64,000 nt of DNA, taken from assembly GCA_023079485.1 (NCBI GenBank), contig CM041097.1, positions 19,575,158 to 19,639,157 on the forward strand, in the 5' to 3' direction. A program made the position numbers and the translations under genes. The DNA comes from Archilochus colubris (lineage: Eukaryota; Chordata; Aves; Apodiformes; Trochilidae). Below the pieces are notes generated by a model. It worked only from the letters and a program-made list of their open reading frames with translations, made no database searches and was not told the origin of the DNA. This document shows positions 15,674 to 41,100 of the stretch, one piece after another (within the stretch, counting starts at the first letter, position 1; each line of letters starts with the position of its first letter).

Positions 15674-18600
15674 GTTATTCATGTTTAGAACAGCCACATC
15701 CTGAGCCCGGTTTGGTTAGGTTTTTATTTCTGTCCAGACACCCCCCTATGGAGTCAGGCTGAGGGTGCATCTATATAGCTCTGCACTGATACACACATTA
15801 TAGCCGGGGGTCCTAAAGGGGTGTATATATTTATGTACATATTAAGTATATGTTCCCATGGTATATATTTATAATCTGAATTTACACCTATTATACATCT
15901 CTCCTGTCAGCAGTGCTCTTCCTGCACACACACACACACACACTGTATGGGTGCGTACAGTGCTTTGGGGCCCTGTAGCCACAGACCCATGGTGTGCATG
16001 GGGCACACAGTCTATAAACCAAGTAACAGCCTCAACTCTTGTATCCTGGGTGTATCGTGGGGTGCATAAACACACACACACACACATTCACACTACACCT
16101 TACTCTCTCTATACAACACCCTACACTAACTCAGATTTTATGCAGCTCAGAGGCAGCAGGGTGGCTACAGGAGGGGAGGCTGCACAAGCCATGGCTGCCT
16201 GGAGCCAGGGGCCACCAGCCCCAGGTGAAGTCTCTGCTCCCAGGACGGTGCTGGCTCAGGGCAGGGCACAGAGTCCCTCAGACCCCTCCTCTGTGGGTGC
16301 CCCACTCAGGACAACAGCTCCAGGTGCCTTACCTCCAGGTGGGTGCCTGTTCTGACAGGAGTCCATAAATCCACCAATCCGGCAGAAGGCTGGAACGTGA
16401 CTGGTATAACAATGCCTGTTCCTCCCTTAGAACCTGTTGGGGGGGGGGGGAGTTGTCCTTACCTCAGGGTGCTGCTGGGGATGGGGTGTCCCTCCTGCTG
16501 GGGTGGGCAGAGCACAGGGAGCTCAAGCTTTGACACTTTTTGGTAATTCTTTGTAATGGGAAGACACGAGCTCCTTAAGGGTCTGAAATTCTACTCTGCT
16601 CCCCACCTGCTGTTGTCTGACGTCCCCATCCTGAGCCTCACTCGGGTCTTGTACAGGCAGACAAAGTGTTCACTGCAAGGAGCAGGGGGTTGGGAACCTG
16701 TTCGGATCTCCCTCGATCCTCCGCAGTCTCTGAAGCTGAAACGCTTTTTCCTGAGCTTTTTGAAGCTAACCAGTTTCAAACACAAGGCAAAACCCCATCA
16801 TTTTCCTTCTTCCCATCCCCACAACCAGCAAAAAACCTCAAACATCAGTTTTGAAACAAATTTGATTTTATCCTTTGCAAATGCTTGCAAGCAACAACAG
16901 TTTTCTGAAAAGTTGTCTCCAAAGACAGACAGAGGAAGGGTTAGAGCAGAGAAGAGGGTACCTTTTCCACATCTTTTACAGAGCAATTAAACAAAGGTGG
17001 AAAAAAAAACAAACAGAAACAAAATTAATTGCAGCACATACAAAAAAAAAAATAAAAATAAAAATCAGTATTAAAAACCAAATAGTAGAGTGGCTGAACA
17101 TGTTTCAGACCAAGTGTGCAAGTGTCCTATGTGATTCTCCCTCATCATCAAAACTAAACTAAAAGATATGAAAACTTGCAGGATTAGAGGCTCTGATTGT
17201 GCAACAACAGCTTGGGAATGAGCAGCTCTATGCTCCCTGGGTGTAGTCTCTCTCCTGTCCCCCCAGACACCCGGTTGTCCTGCAGAGCCAGGACACCAAC
17301 CTGTGACTGCCCACCTCCTGTCACCTCAGAACAGGCAGGGATTGTGGTGGGAGAGGAGGAAACTGTCCCTTAGGGAGCAGCCAGCACACCAGTTGTATCA
17401 ATTAATGCACAAAGCTCCACATCAACCAACGAATGTAGTAAAGACAGAACTAATTATCATCAAATGTCATTTCCTTTGCATTAAGCTCTCCAAACCATGT
17501 GATGTCCACATTTGTCAGTAATAATTTTCCACAATCCCAAATTTTCTCTCCAGAAAGGAGAAAAGCAGCACAGAAAATGCTGCTCACTGTGCAGAACCAG
17601 CCCTAGGCAGGTGCTGTGCAGCACCTCATGGCAGCTTCACCACAGCAGGGTTCAGCCCCTTCCTGGCAGCCTGAACCCCTCTGGTCTTCAACCTGGAAAG
17701 TGTCAGGGATTTCAAAAGAGTGAACATTTCACAGGAGGCAAGACAGATGGAACAGCATCACCAACAATGAAACCAATTTACTCCTGGCTTATCTCACTTA
17801 ATTATATAAATTTACATTTGACTATATACACACTCCCCAAAATAAGCCTGTTTTTTGGAGTCATACATGGCCAACATGATGCTGGTTTTAGTTGAGGCAG
17901 AATAAGACTTGTCCAGAAACCCAGAGACCTTACAGAGTTCACTAAATAGCTGAGAAAAGAATAATTGTGAAAACCTCACTGACCAGAGCCCCAGCCAACA
18001 CTTCCATCCAGTGGCAGCAGAAGGGACTTTAAAGCATTTAACACTTGGTGTCACCCACAAACCACACTGAGGGCAATGGGAACAAGAGCTGCTGGGTAGC
18101 CTTGAGGGGAAAACATAAACCAAGCCTAGAGCTAAGCCCCGTGTGTCTGTGTGTGCACACGTGTGCATGGTGTGTGCACACGTGTGTGCAGGGAGCAAGG
18201 GAAGCTCAGTGGGATTTCAGTGGTGATGCAAGTCCAGAGGTTTCACAGTCTCTCACACCAGTGCTTAGCATGTCTCAGCCTTCTGAGAGCTGATAAGAGA
18301 AACACAACCAAACCCAGAATGTTTACTTGAAGGAACTGAGCCATCCTTCACCCCTGATTTGTTCAGAGTGGGATTCAAAGGAATATTGCTATTCCCAGCT
18401 CACTGGCACATCAGAGCACTGCACACAAAATTAAAAGATGTCTGTGGAGAGAACAGAAGTTATCAGAGAAGCTCAGAGGTAGAGGCCTTCAGAGAACTGA
18501 ACCTGAGTTGCACAATCATTTTCTACACACTCAGCCCAAACCACCACCCCACAGCCCTACAGCCTCCAGCAGCTTTGCACATCCCAGTCTCTTTCCCACT

Positions 18601-18970
18601 GCCCTGTCACAGGTACCACCACCCCTCACACCCACTGCCTGTCCCACTGGATCCAAATCCCCATCACTGGAGTCACCTCTGCTGGCTACAAACGTTTGCT
18701 GTAGGGACACCAGAGAGCCAGCAAGCAGTGGCTGATGTCTGAATCTTCAGTAGTTTTGTGTCCTACCCAACAATGCAAGCTCCCAAAGGATCTGCTGTGG
18801 AGAAACGAAGTGAATGATAAAGCTTCAAAACAAAGCCAGGAGTTCATGTACACAAACAGACTGAAGGCACCTCCAGTTCCCATCACCACAAAAACCCCAA
18901 TAAATCACTGGCAAAAGCTGCTCAGTTTTGGCACCCAACTCCTGAGGAAAGCACTGCCTGTTGTTGCTGT
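15674..18970. other. Intergenic stretch between converging TRNT1 and CRBN, no gene seen
   Basis: Holds short CA microsatellites (15923-15942, 16069-16087), a run of about 11 G near 16439-16449, an A-rich patch (16997-17090) and a duplicated TGTGTGCACACGTGTG element (18150-18188). Open frames are short and unrecognised. The part nearest 18970 may belong to a longer CRBN 3' UTR. Confidence 0.45.
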
Positions 18971-18976
18971 TTTATT
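18971..18976 (-). terminator. CRBN: Candidate poly(A) signal of CRBN
   Basis: TTTATT on the plus strand, that is AATAAA on the minus strand, about 1.04 kb after the CRBN stop. It would give a 3' UTR of about 1 kb. Confidence 0.35.
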
Positions 18977-20014
18977 TAGAAACCTTCTCTCTTGGTAAGG
19001 TAAGGGTGATGATGTGAGATGTTACTTTACAACATGAAAATGAAAAAAAATAAAATCACTGAAGATATGTTGTGTCCCTTGTCAAAATAAATGCTGCTGA
19101 AAGATCTCCCACGTTGTGTATTGAGGGGGCTCTTCCCAGCCCCCTGCACGTGTATGGTGGCAAACTCATCTGCACAGAAATAGTTCTGAAAAGTAAGCAT
19201 TAGCACATTCAACAATAAATGACAGTGTAGCTTATGTTCTGGTACTGACCTCTGTGTTTTGTATAAATAAGTTATAATTCAAGACTTCAAAAGTCAAATA
19301 GACTGAATAAATGGGGTAACTTGTGAGGACCAAATACTTCACATGGGTTCCTTTCAGAGGGCACCCTGGAAGGTGCCTGTTCCCCCTGCAGGCAGCTCCT
19401 GCTTTCACCACTGATGTGGCCAAGGCCCTGCCAGAAAAGAGCCATCAGTCTTCTACTCTCTTCTGTGGTTGTTTGCTATCTGAGAAACAGCAAGAGCACA
19501 AAATCTGCAGCATTCCACAGTCAGAAGCAGGGATTCTCAGCAAGAACACTTCTAAGTACATCATGGGAAATACTCTGCAGCAGGTAACTGGTATCTCATC
19601 ACCATCAGTACATTGCATAAATTACACTCTGTGTATTTCTAATTTTAGTTTTCCCCCACCTTCTTTCACTGCAAGTTGATAGCAATAAAACATCTTCTGA
19701 AATTACAGAAAGGGAGAAAGTTCAGTCTCAAGCCTGCCCAGATGGATCAGATCCATTCCTTGGTGTCTCATGCCACCTCCTCTCCCCAGCTGTCATTTTA
19801 AAGATTCACCCTTCAGTCCTCAGTGCATCTGCAAGGACAGGGATGTGGATGCACACCAAACCCAGATGGAGTGAGCCTGCTTGGTTGGTTGGGTTCTGTG
19901 TGTGGGGAGTGGGTTCTGGGTCTTTTAAGTTTAAGTAAGCATCAGAAGCAGAACTGAGCAGATGCATCTAAGAGACAGCCTACTGCCTGTTCACCTCCAG
20001 AGCAGGTGACTGGA
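18971..20014 (-). other. CRBN: Probable CRBN 3' UTR
   Basis: Follows the CRBN stop codon (20015-20017) and runs to the candidate poly(A) signal. No reading frame of note and no repeat is recognised within it. The extent is an inference from the hexamer alone. Confidence 0.4.
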
Positions 20015-32983
<12,969 letters not shown>

Positions 32984-33170
32984 CGCTGTTTACCCGGAGA
33001 GGAGCCTGGGAAGCCGCCGGGGCGGGGGGAGGAGGCGGGAGGAGGAGCCGCAGCCGCCGGAGCTGAGGGAGCTGCCGGAGCTGCCGCCTGAGGCAGCGCA
33101 GGAGCCGCGGGCTCTGGTGCCGCCTCACGGGGAGCCTGAGGGCGGCGCGCGGGTCGGGGCCTGGTCCCGG

Positions 33171-33269
33171 CTCCCGGGCCCTCGTATCGTCCCAGCCCGG
33201 CTACTCCCGGGGCTTCGTATCGTCTCACCCCGGCTACTCCCGGAGCCCCGTGTCGTCTCAACCCGGCTC
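33171..33269. repeat. 33-bp tandem repeat, three copies, upstream of CRBN
   Basis: Copies at 33171-33203, 33204-33236 and 33237-33269. Each starts CTCCCGG, has a TCGT-containing centre (CGTATCGTC or CGTGTCGTC) and ends CCCGGCT. The copies differ at about 5 to 8 positions from each other. Confidence 0.9.
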
Positions 33270-33554
33270 CACGCGTGTTTTTTGCACGCTGTGGGTCTGG
33301 AGAGCGGGGCGGGAGGGGGCACGGGGCTGTGCCTCAGCTCTGCGTGCCGTACCACAGTGGTTTCCTCTCGTTGAGACTTGAGATGTGCATTAAATAAAAA
33401 AGTAATTTTAAAAAAAGGAGAAATATTAAGACCGTCTTTAGCAGGGCTGCTGGAAGAAAATGTCTGAGGTTTGGTGGTGTCCCGTGGGGCTGGTGTCCCC
33501 AGGAAGGGCTGATGGCCCCTGACACAACCGCTCTGCACATCCCTGGTCATCACC

Positions 33555-33750
33555 TTCCCCTTCAGAACAACAACAAACACACCCCAAACAAACAAACACA
33601 TCCCACAAAACCAAAGCAAACAAATGAAAAAACACCACAAAACACACACACACACACACACGAAACCAACCAACCAAAAAACCAAACAAAGACTAAAACC
33701 AAACCAACTCCAAAAACCCAAAACAAACCAAAAACCCCAAACCAAACCAG
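33555..33750. repeat. A/C-only low-complexity tract
   Basis: About 190 bp in which the plus strand is almost entirely A and C (words such as CAAA, CCAA and a CA run at 33645-33660), with very few G or T. The minus strand is correspondingly G/T only, with many GG and GGG runs. It lies about 600-750 bp upstream of the CRBN start. Confidence 0.8.
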
Positions 33751-33759
33751 TGATATCAT

Positions 33760-36700
33760 GGCAGTGGGATTTCTCCCTTTCTGCCAAATGCCCACTTCTT
33801 GCTGGGAGCAGAAATCCCTACATCCCACCAGTGCTCCAGCAGCTCTGGGGCTCTCAGGCCGTGTCTCCTATCTCCCAAATGAGCTTTTGTTTCACAGAAC
33901 CAAGTTCTGTACTTTCTGAGGTTCTCTACAACATGTCCCAGTTTCAGTTCAGCAATAATACTCTTCCTGGATCAGTCACAGAGTCAAATGATGACTATAG
34001 TCAGCAAGAAAAATGTATGTGGGTTGTTTGGTTTTTTTCAGAAATAAGTGTTTCTCTAAAACACATCTTAAAGGAAAATAGCAGTCTAATTTCTTTACCA
34101 TCACGGGTGGGAAATTCCAAAATGCTCACTGTCTGTACTGAACTGGATATGTCATTAGAGCAACAATCAATACACATTTGCCAAAGGAGGAATATATAAC
34201 AAACAAACAGTGTAATGATACATTATGCATTCATAAAAATCAAAAAAATCACACTACCAAGTTACAATTCCATAACCTTTTCTGCATTGTACACATAATT
34301 CCGGGGTGTTGTATCTCTTATATGTATCATTAAAAATCAAATGGTTTTGTTGTCAGTCTGGGAGGCTGAAGGATTAAAAAACCCCAGCCATTTCTTCTCC
34401 AAGCCCTGGGATTTGATTAAAAGCCATTATGCTAAATATTATTTTACTTCTTTTAATATGCTAATATTTTTAATTTCTGTTGAGTTTTTAATTACTGAGG
34501 GGACACTTGAATCACACTTTTAAGCTTGTTTCTGCAGCCTAGGGGGACAATATTTTTTAATGGCAATAATTCACATGACTGAAAGAGCTGACATTTCTTT
34601 TAGGAAACACTAAATACAATAATAATAATAATAATGATAAAATTATGAGTACTGGAAAATCTGGGACCAAAACCCAAGAGTTCCCTAGTTCTTACCTTGG
34701 ATAATATTGCATCTCTTTATCACCTTAACAGTGCTAAGAGCTGTATTTGTGTGCAGCATATGTAATTCTACCTATTGTCTTACATGTAAATTCAATTCCC
34801 CAAAATGGGCTTTACCTCTAATTTAGTCTCTGACTGCAAATTACAGACATTATTATCCACCAGCCTTTCCTACAGGGACACAGTGAAGGCACTGTGAAGA
34901 TATTTACTGAGATCCAACTTCTGTTTGGTTACATGTTACTCAGGATGCTTATTCAAGATGCTGAGGCATGGTTAATTCTGGGAGATTTAAGCTAAACTGC
35001 TAGAAAATACATTGAACATATAAATATTGACATTAATTCTCACAAAAGGCAGTCTTTACCTTGAAGAGTCATGAATCTCACACTTCAATCCATCCTGGCA
35101 TGAGCTATGTTCCCAAACTGCTGCTCTTCCAGCAGTGTTCACCCTGGGCTGGGCTGGAGACAGAAAGCAGCAGTTTGTGGGTGGAAGAGCAACTCTGTAA
35201 AGTTATTTTATTAAATGTGGTGAGGGCAGGCATATGTATATCCCAATGTACTGCACTTAATCTGGTCAGTGCCAAATTGCCCAAATTACTGTAATTTAGA
35301 GGAAATGAGAGCACTTCAATACAACAAAAGGCTTTTTTCTTTTGAGCTGCTGTTATCAAAGATCCACACAGCCAGCTGTGAGGAGCTTGAGTTTTATTTC
35401 AGGAGTGCTGTTTTTAAAAACATTGATTTACAAACAAAATGTCAGTACCATGCTCTCAGACCCTGTGAGGTTTAATGCCCAAATTCACACTGGTTCTCTT
35501 GTACCTTGCAGTTCCTGGTTGGGAATAGCAGGACTGTAAAGCTGCTGTTGGTTACCCCTTAGTCTGGAGTCAGAGGGCAGCGATCACCTTTCTAGAAGAA
35601 AAACACAGAAAAGAACAGCAATGTAAAGGCTGTAGCAATGGTTAGAATTTCATTTGGTGTTGCTGAGGGGTGGTACTTGGGATGAAGACACCCAAAGCTT
35701 GAGTGCTGGTTACCTGAGCCAGCTTCATTAATTGTGGGGGCAGTTCTGAACAAAAGGTGTCTGCAAACAACCCCCAACCTCCCACTGGTCTGCAGTTCCT
35801 CCACACAGCACAGAATACACTCTACTAAAAATACATCTCTATGCCCCCAAATCCCAGTGCTTCTCCCCCATTTTCTCAGCAGATGCTCTCCTGTGTCCTC
35901 AGCAGGAAAAACTGTAAGAGAAGAAGAGGGACTCACAGCAGCTGCACTGACAAAATTCCAAAGCTCCTGCACATCCCTCAGCCCTCTCCTCTCTCAGCTC
36001 TACTCAAGAGAAAGGAAATGTGCAGAAAGTAGAAGCAGGCAGTGCAGTGTCTTCACCTCCATACCTGAAGTGGAGACTTCAATTAATTTATTTCTGGGCT
36101 AGGAGGCACTAGATGGTGCTGTAACATACACTTTGGCAGCTTTTGGTTCTTGGGGAGGATTAATCTAACTTGTTGGTTCTATTTTTAGGGGATTTACAGC
36201 AAACAGAAAAGTTTGATCTCTGACCTAATCCCTTTAAATTAAGTTTTTATGTGTTTCTGATATGTCCTGGTTTGACTGCTTCTGTTTAAAAAGTAACCTG
36301 CATAGCCCAATTAAACTAGAAAAAGCCCTGTGTAGGTATGTCATTGATTTCTGCTCTGCCAATAAATTGGGCTGTTATACACCCAAACCCGTTAGTTATA
36401 GGTAGAACAAAGTAATGTGTCTAAGTATTTCAAAATAAAAAGGGAATCTCAACCTTTAAATGATTAATACTGGCTCTAAGAAAGCTGTTACAAGGCAAAA
36501 AGAAAATCTTTACTTTCAGGGCAGAATTGCAGTTGAAGGCCCTGGTACACAGCCCCAGTAAAGAGGGAAAAATTTTCTTTTATTTGTAAAGCCAGAACAG
36601 ATCCTAAGCTGTCAGCTTCACACACCCCAGGTTATCAAATCTGCCATCCCAGAATGGCTGCATCCTTAGAGTTGTCTGTCCCAGTGTCACATGAACTCAG

Positions 36701-37930
36701 AGAGAACACAGTCAATGGAGACAGGCAATTCCAAAAAAAAATAATAATAAAAAAATGTTAGTGATGAGCAGGAGAACTACTCTGGAAAGTCGGGTGGTTG
36801 GACAACACTTGGGAAGCTGAAGAGCAGCAGATAACTGGTTTGTCACCCAAAACTGAATGCTTGCTTCAGCTGGCAGTCTAGTAAGAACAGGGCATATTTA
36901 CAGCTCTTTTTTAATATTTGCTGCCTAGGTCAGGCTGGCGTGACAAATGAGCAGCTCTGAATATGCAAAAGGCTTTCAGACAAAGAGCCTATTAGCCAAA
37001 CATGCCCATTACTATGCGTAGAAGCAAATTCTCTTGCCAGTGAACTCTTGCCAACTAACAAACTATTTGGCATGTGTGCAAAACCCATATTCAACCCAAG
37101 TGACAGACAGCATGGGACAGAAAGCAAATGTGGTGCAGTAAAGAGAATAGAAAGGGAGGAAAAACTCCATTTTAGATAAAACACTGGCTGGAAGGGTATT
37201 GGAGAGACCCTACGTCCTCAGGTGGCCTTTAGTATTGGCTTTGCATAATTCCAGAGGTTCCAGACAGCTCAGAGATGAGTGTGCCCTGCTGAGAAAAGGG
37301 GCCAAGTCCTGCTGGTCCTGTGTGACTGCTGCTCTTATAAATAGAGCTGTAAATCAGTGGTGTCAATGGGCAGCTTTACAATTGCTGATGGAAATCAGAG
37401 CTGGACCCTAAAGCCAGATCCTGGGCAGCTCCAAATGCTCCTGTGGCTGGGGGAACTGCTGCTTAGAGAAGGGTCAGGGAGAAAAAGAGCAGTGGTGCTG
37501 AGCTGAGCTCCTGTTACACCATTCTGAAAGGAAAACATTCTGTTCATTCTGTTAGGATTTCTTTAACCTGTTCTGAGAACCCCTGTGGTGTGCATGGCTC
37601 CTGGGCCACCAGGAGATGTGTTCATGGTTTTAACATGGGGGTTAGCACAGACCTGGTGTGTCCACAGCTGGTGCTGCAGTGAGCATCTCATCTTACTTTT
37701 AATTATTTTCCAGAACAATTTTTGTGGTTGTCTTTGTCTTAATTAGGTGGCAAGATCTTCACACAGCACATACAAGAGTAACCCATTGAGTCTTACCAGC
37801 TATAACATTTATTTTTGTTTCTCCATGGTGTCAGCCATTCAGACTGCTGACAGTCCCAGTCTTGCTCTCCCAGCATCACCCAGCATGAGAACCTGTGACT
37901 ACATCCTCAGGGTGTGGGTACAGCCTCAGA
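33760..37930. other. Intergenic stretch, no gene; possible conserved AT-rich segment
   Basis: No supported coding exon. A trinucleotide AAT run lies at about 34617-34637. The part 34330-34600 is rich in TAAT and ATTA words and looks like candidate conserved non-coding DNA, judged by eye only. An A-rich patch lies at 36731-36757. Confidence 0.4.
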
Positions 37931-37939
37931 GAGGTGTTC

Positions 37940-38105
37940 ACAGGTTGCCCCCAGAAGCTGTGGCTGCCCCATCCCTGGCAGTGTTGAAGGTTGGATGGGG
38001 CTTGGAGCACCCTGGGCTGTGGGAGGTGTCCCTGCCCATGGCAGGAGGGTTGGGACTAAATGAGCTTTAAGATCCCTTCCAACCCAAACCAGTCTGGGAT
38101 TCTGA
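37940..38105 (+). mobile_element. CR1 LINE 3' end fragment
   Basis: Contains AGAAGCTGTGGCTGCCCCAT, GGTTGGATGGGGCTTGGAGC and the tail GATCCCTTCCAACCCAAACC. Over about 150 bp it is nearly identical to the copy in TRNT1 intron 1, so both belong to one subfamily. It is truncated at the 5' side. Confidence 0.9.
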
Positions 38106-38109
38106 GATT

Positions 38110-41100
38110 CACTTTCTTCTGCTGCCCCACATTTAAAACCCAGCCAGCTGCCAGTTTTGACTCTATTGGAAGGAAAAAAAGGATCTTGCTGCCAACTGCA
38201 TGGATAAAGAAACCTCTGTCAGATAACCTCTCCCATGTACAAAACCACTTACAGAGCAGCATTTTCTCTGTACGAGTGTAACCACCACATTAAGAGGATT
38301 CCTCTACCTGGGAGAATCTCCCAGCAACAATGGTTCTGTGACCAGCAGCTTTAAAGGGCTCCAGAAAAAGTGACAGGGAAAACCTCTGCAGGGAAAGGGA
38401 GGGAAATACACCTCCTGAGAAGGGGAATTCTCACTCTGCAGCAAGAGGTTTTCCAGGTATTTGATTACCAGTGGTTTTAGAGCACTTGCTGAATATTCAG
38501 CTGCCACCAAAGTGGCTCTCAGGTGAGAGCTTTCTTGTGTTTGTGTGTTCAGAGTGCAGGCTGGGGAGTGAGTTCAGGAGCTGTGGATGAACGTGGGGGT
38601 GATGTACACACCGTGGGGCTGGGATTCCAAGGAGGAAGCACTTACGGGAAAACTTCATCACAAGGACGTTTCCATCAAAGGATTTAAGAAGCAAATAAAT
38701 AAAACAATTATTTTAAAAACCTTGTAAAGCCAAGGATTTGTTTAAATATCAGATAAAGCAGAGAGATTAAGGAAACAGGTCCTAGCAATCTACAGGGTAA
38801 TACATCAAAATGCAGCAATCACATCTGAAGCTGGTACCTAATTGCTGAGAAAACAGCACTTGAGAAATAAAATAGCAGCCCTCAGAGTTATCTCACCAAA
38901 TTCTCCCCGTGTTTAAGAGCAGATGTACACCCATTCCAAAGGAAACCAATGTTTCCAAACCCTCACAGCTCATTTATAGGGCTAATTAGCTGTAAATAGT
39001 AAGATTATTAACATTATTAGTTGAATATCACTAGCACACATGAAAAATTAATCAAAGTAGAAGTTCTACTACTGAAGTCCCACTTAGGATTTAATTTCCT
39101 TCAGTGGCTGAGTACTTAAGATTTGCAGCAATATATCATCTTCTGTCAGCCATTCACAAAATAGTTAATTTTCTAAATTGTGCCAAACCACTGCAAGCTC
39201 TACAGTTTAAAACACTAATACCACCTCAAAATTTGTCATTGATTTCATGCATCACAAGTTTTAAGCCCCTGAAGAAGGCAACAAACTCTTCCACAAGGAG
39301 CTGACCTTTATCTAAGGCAAGGTTTTTTTCAGAGTATTTTATATGTGCAATTTTTTGACACTTTGTTCAACAATCCAGGATGGAGGCCCATTCCTTTTGC
39401 CTTTGCCTGAATTTCTGAAAATTCAGTTAGTCTATTAATATTTTCTTACAAATGAGGACAATTTACTAATGGCTTTAGAAGATACAGAAAATTGTATGTA
39501 TTCTCTCCTCTTTGGTACTGCTCTGTTCAAGTCTCTTACCACCCCTTCCATATTACAGATGGCAAATCTACAGCACAAAGGCTGCTAAACCACCCCTGAA
39601 TTAATTCCCAAAGTCAGGTAAAATGTCATCCCATTGTTCAGTTGAAAATCATCCCCCCAGCACCTGTATCATAAGGAAATGAAAAATGGAAGAGACCATT
39701 ATGCTAAATGGCTTTTTGGAAAGATGAAGCAAAAGCTATAGAAATGATTTATAGTGGGAGGGCAGCTAAATGCTGGGTTTTCTGTGGTTTCTGGAGGTTT
39801 TGTTCTTCCCCTGGATTAGCAGGGCTTGAAATCAAAAGAGTTCCCCAGCTAGAAATGTTTTCCCTGACTCGATCATTAGGGTCTGACACTCAAATGGAAG
39901 GAGACTGGCCATTTTCTAGATGCAAAATGGAACAATTCCCTTTTAATGCCCTATTTATTAGGACTTGAAGAAGGCTTAGTTAGAGAAATAAGCCTTGTTT
40001 CCCCTGAGTGCATGGATTGCATCTCATTGTATCCAGCCCTGAGCAGGCAGAGGCACAGGAATCAATAGTGCAGTGGAGATGCCTTCCCCTGGGCATTGCA
40101 GAGATGTTTAACCCTTCCAAAGGAAAAGTGCTTGCTGCAGAAGTCATCTCCAGACACACCAGGATGTTAACACAGGCAGCCAGGAACACAGGCTTAAAAA
40201 GTTGATGATAATTCCTGGGTTTCCATGCCAGGAATTCTTGAAGTGCTCTGGCATCCTTCACACCTGGTGCTTCATGCTTCCTGCTGGCACCCACTGGAGT
40301 AACTGGTTTTAGCTTAAATTCAGTGGTTTCGCATCCCCTCTCTTGCTCTTCCCAACAATTTTATTTTTGGGGGTAGTTTTGCAACATTTCCCAATAGAGC
40401 CTCTAAAAGCAGTGGATTCAGGGATACTTTGTAAGGAACAGCTTCCATTCCACAGCCTGGCTGTGGTTGATGAGAGACCTTGGAATGGGTCAGAATGGGA
40501 CAAATTGTGTGTGAAATATCTTTGCTGACCTTCAGACATTCAGGGGCTGATTTCCAAGGGAAATTCCTGCTGACAACTGCTGCAAGAGACTGAGTCCTTA
40601 AGTCCACCAGAACATACAAGTGGCTTGGAAACAAGATGAAAATTGTAGTCCAAGTTGGTTAAACCTAGCCAAAATAATGCAGCTCTGTTAAATGTCTGCA
40701 CTCCTCATTCCCTGCACTCCCTTGGAAGCTGAGCAGTCACTGCATGCAAATAAACCCCCCCTGCACTCAGAGCAGGCTCTGCAGGAGTCACTTCCAAACC
40801 AGCAAACTGCTCCATTAAACAGCCCTGACATTAGCCCTGACATTAGCCCTGCACATCTCCCAGCCACTCCTCACTAAATTAGATGACAGGGTTTATGAGG
40901 TTGCTAATTACAAAAGAACTAAAGGATGCCATTCAATCAATGGAGACATTAATTTAAATTATTCCAAGTACACATTATTACAATTATTACAAGTGTGATG
41001 AAGTCAAGCTCTCTGAAACTGCCAGGCAAGGCTTCTGTTCCAACTTTGCCCCATGCAACACCTCTAGCACTCACCTGGAGGAGGCATTTTTGTCATGTTT

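Noticed and set aside
33125..33787. A 220-codon minus-strand frame with hydrophobic Phe/Trp/Val stretches.
   Set aside because: The hydrophobic part is only the translation of the G/T-only tract and the repeated part is the 33-bp minisatellite.
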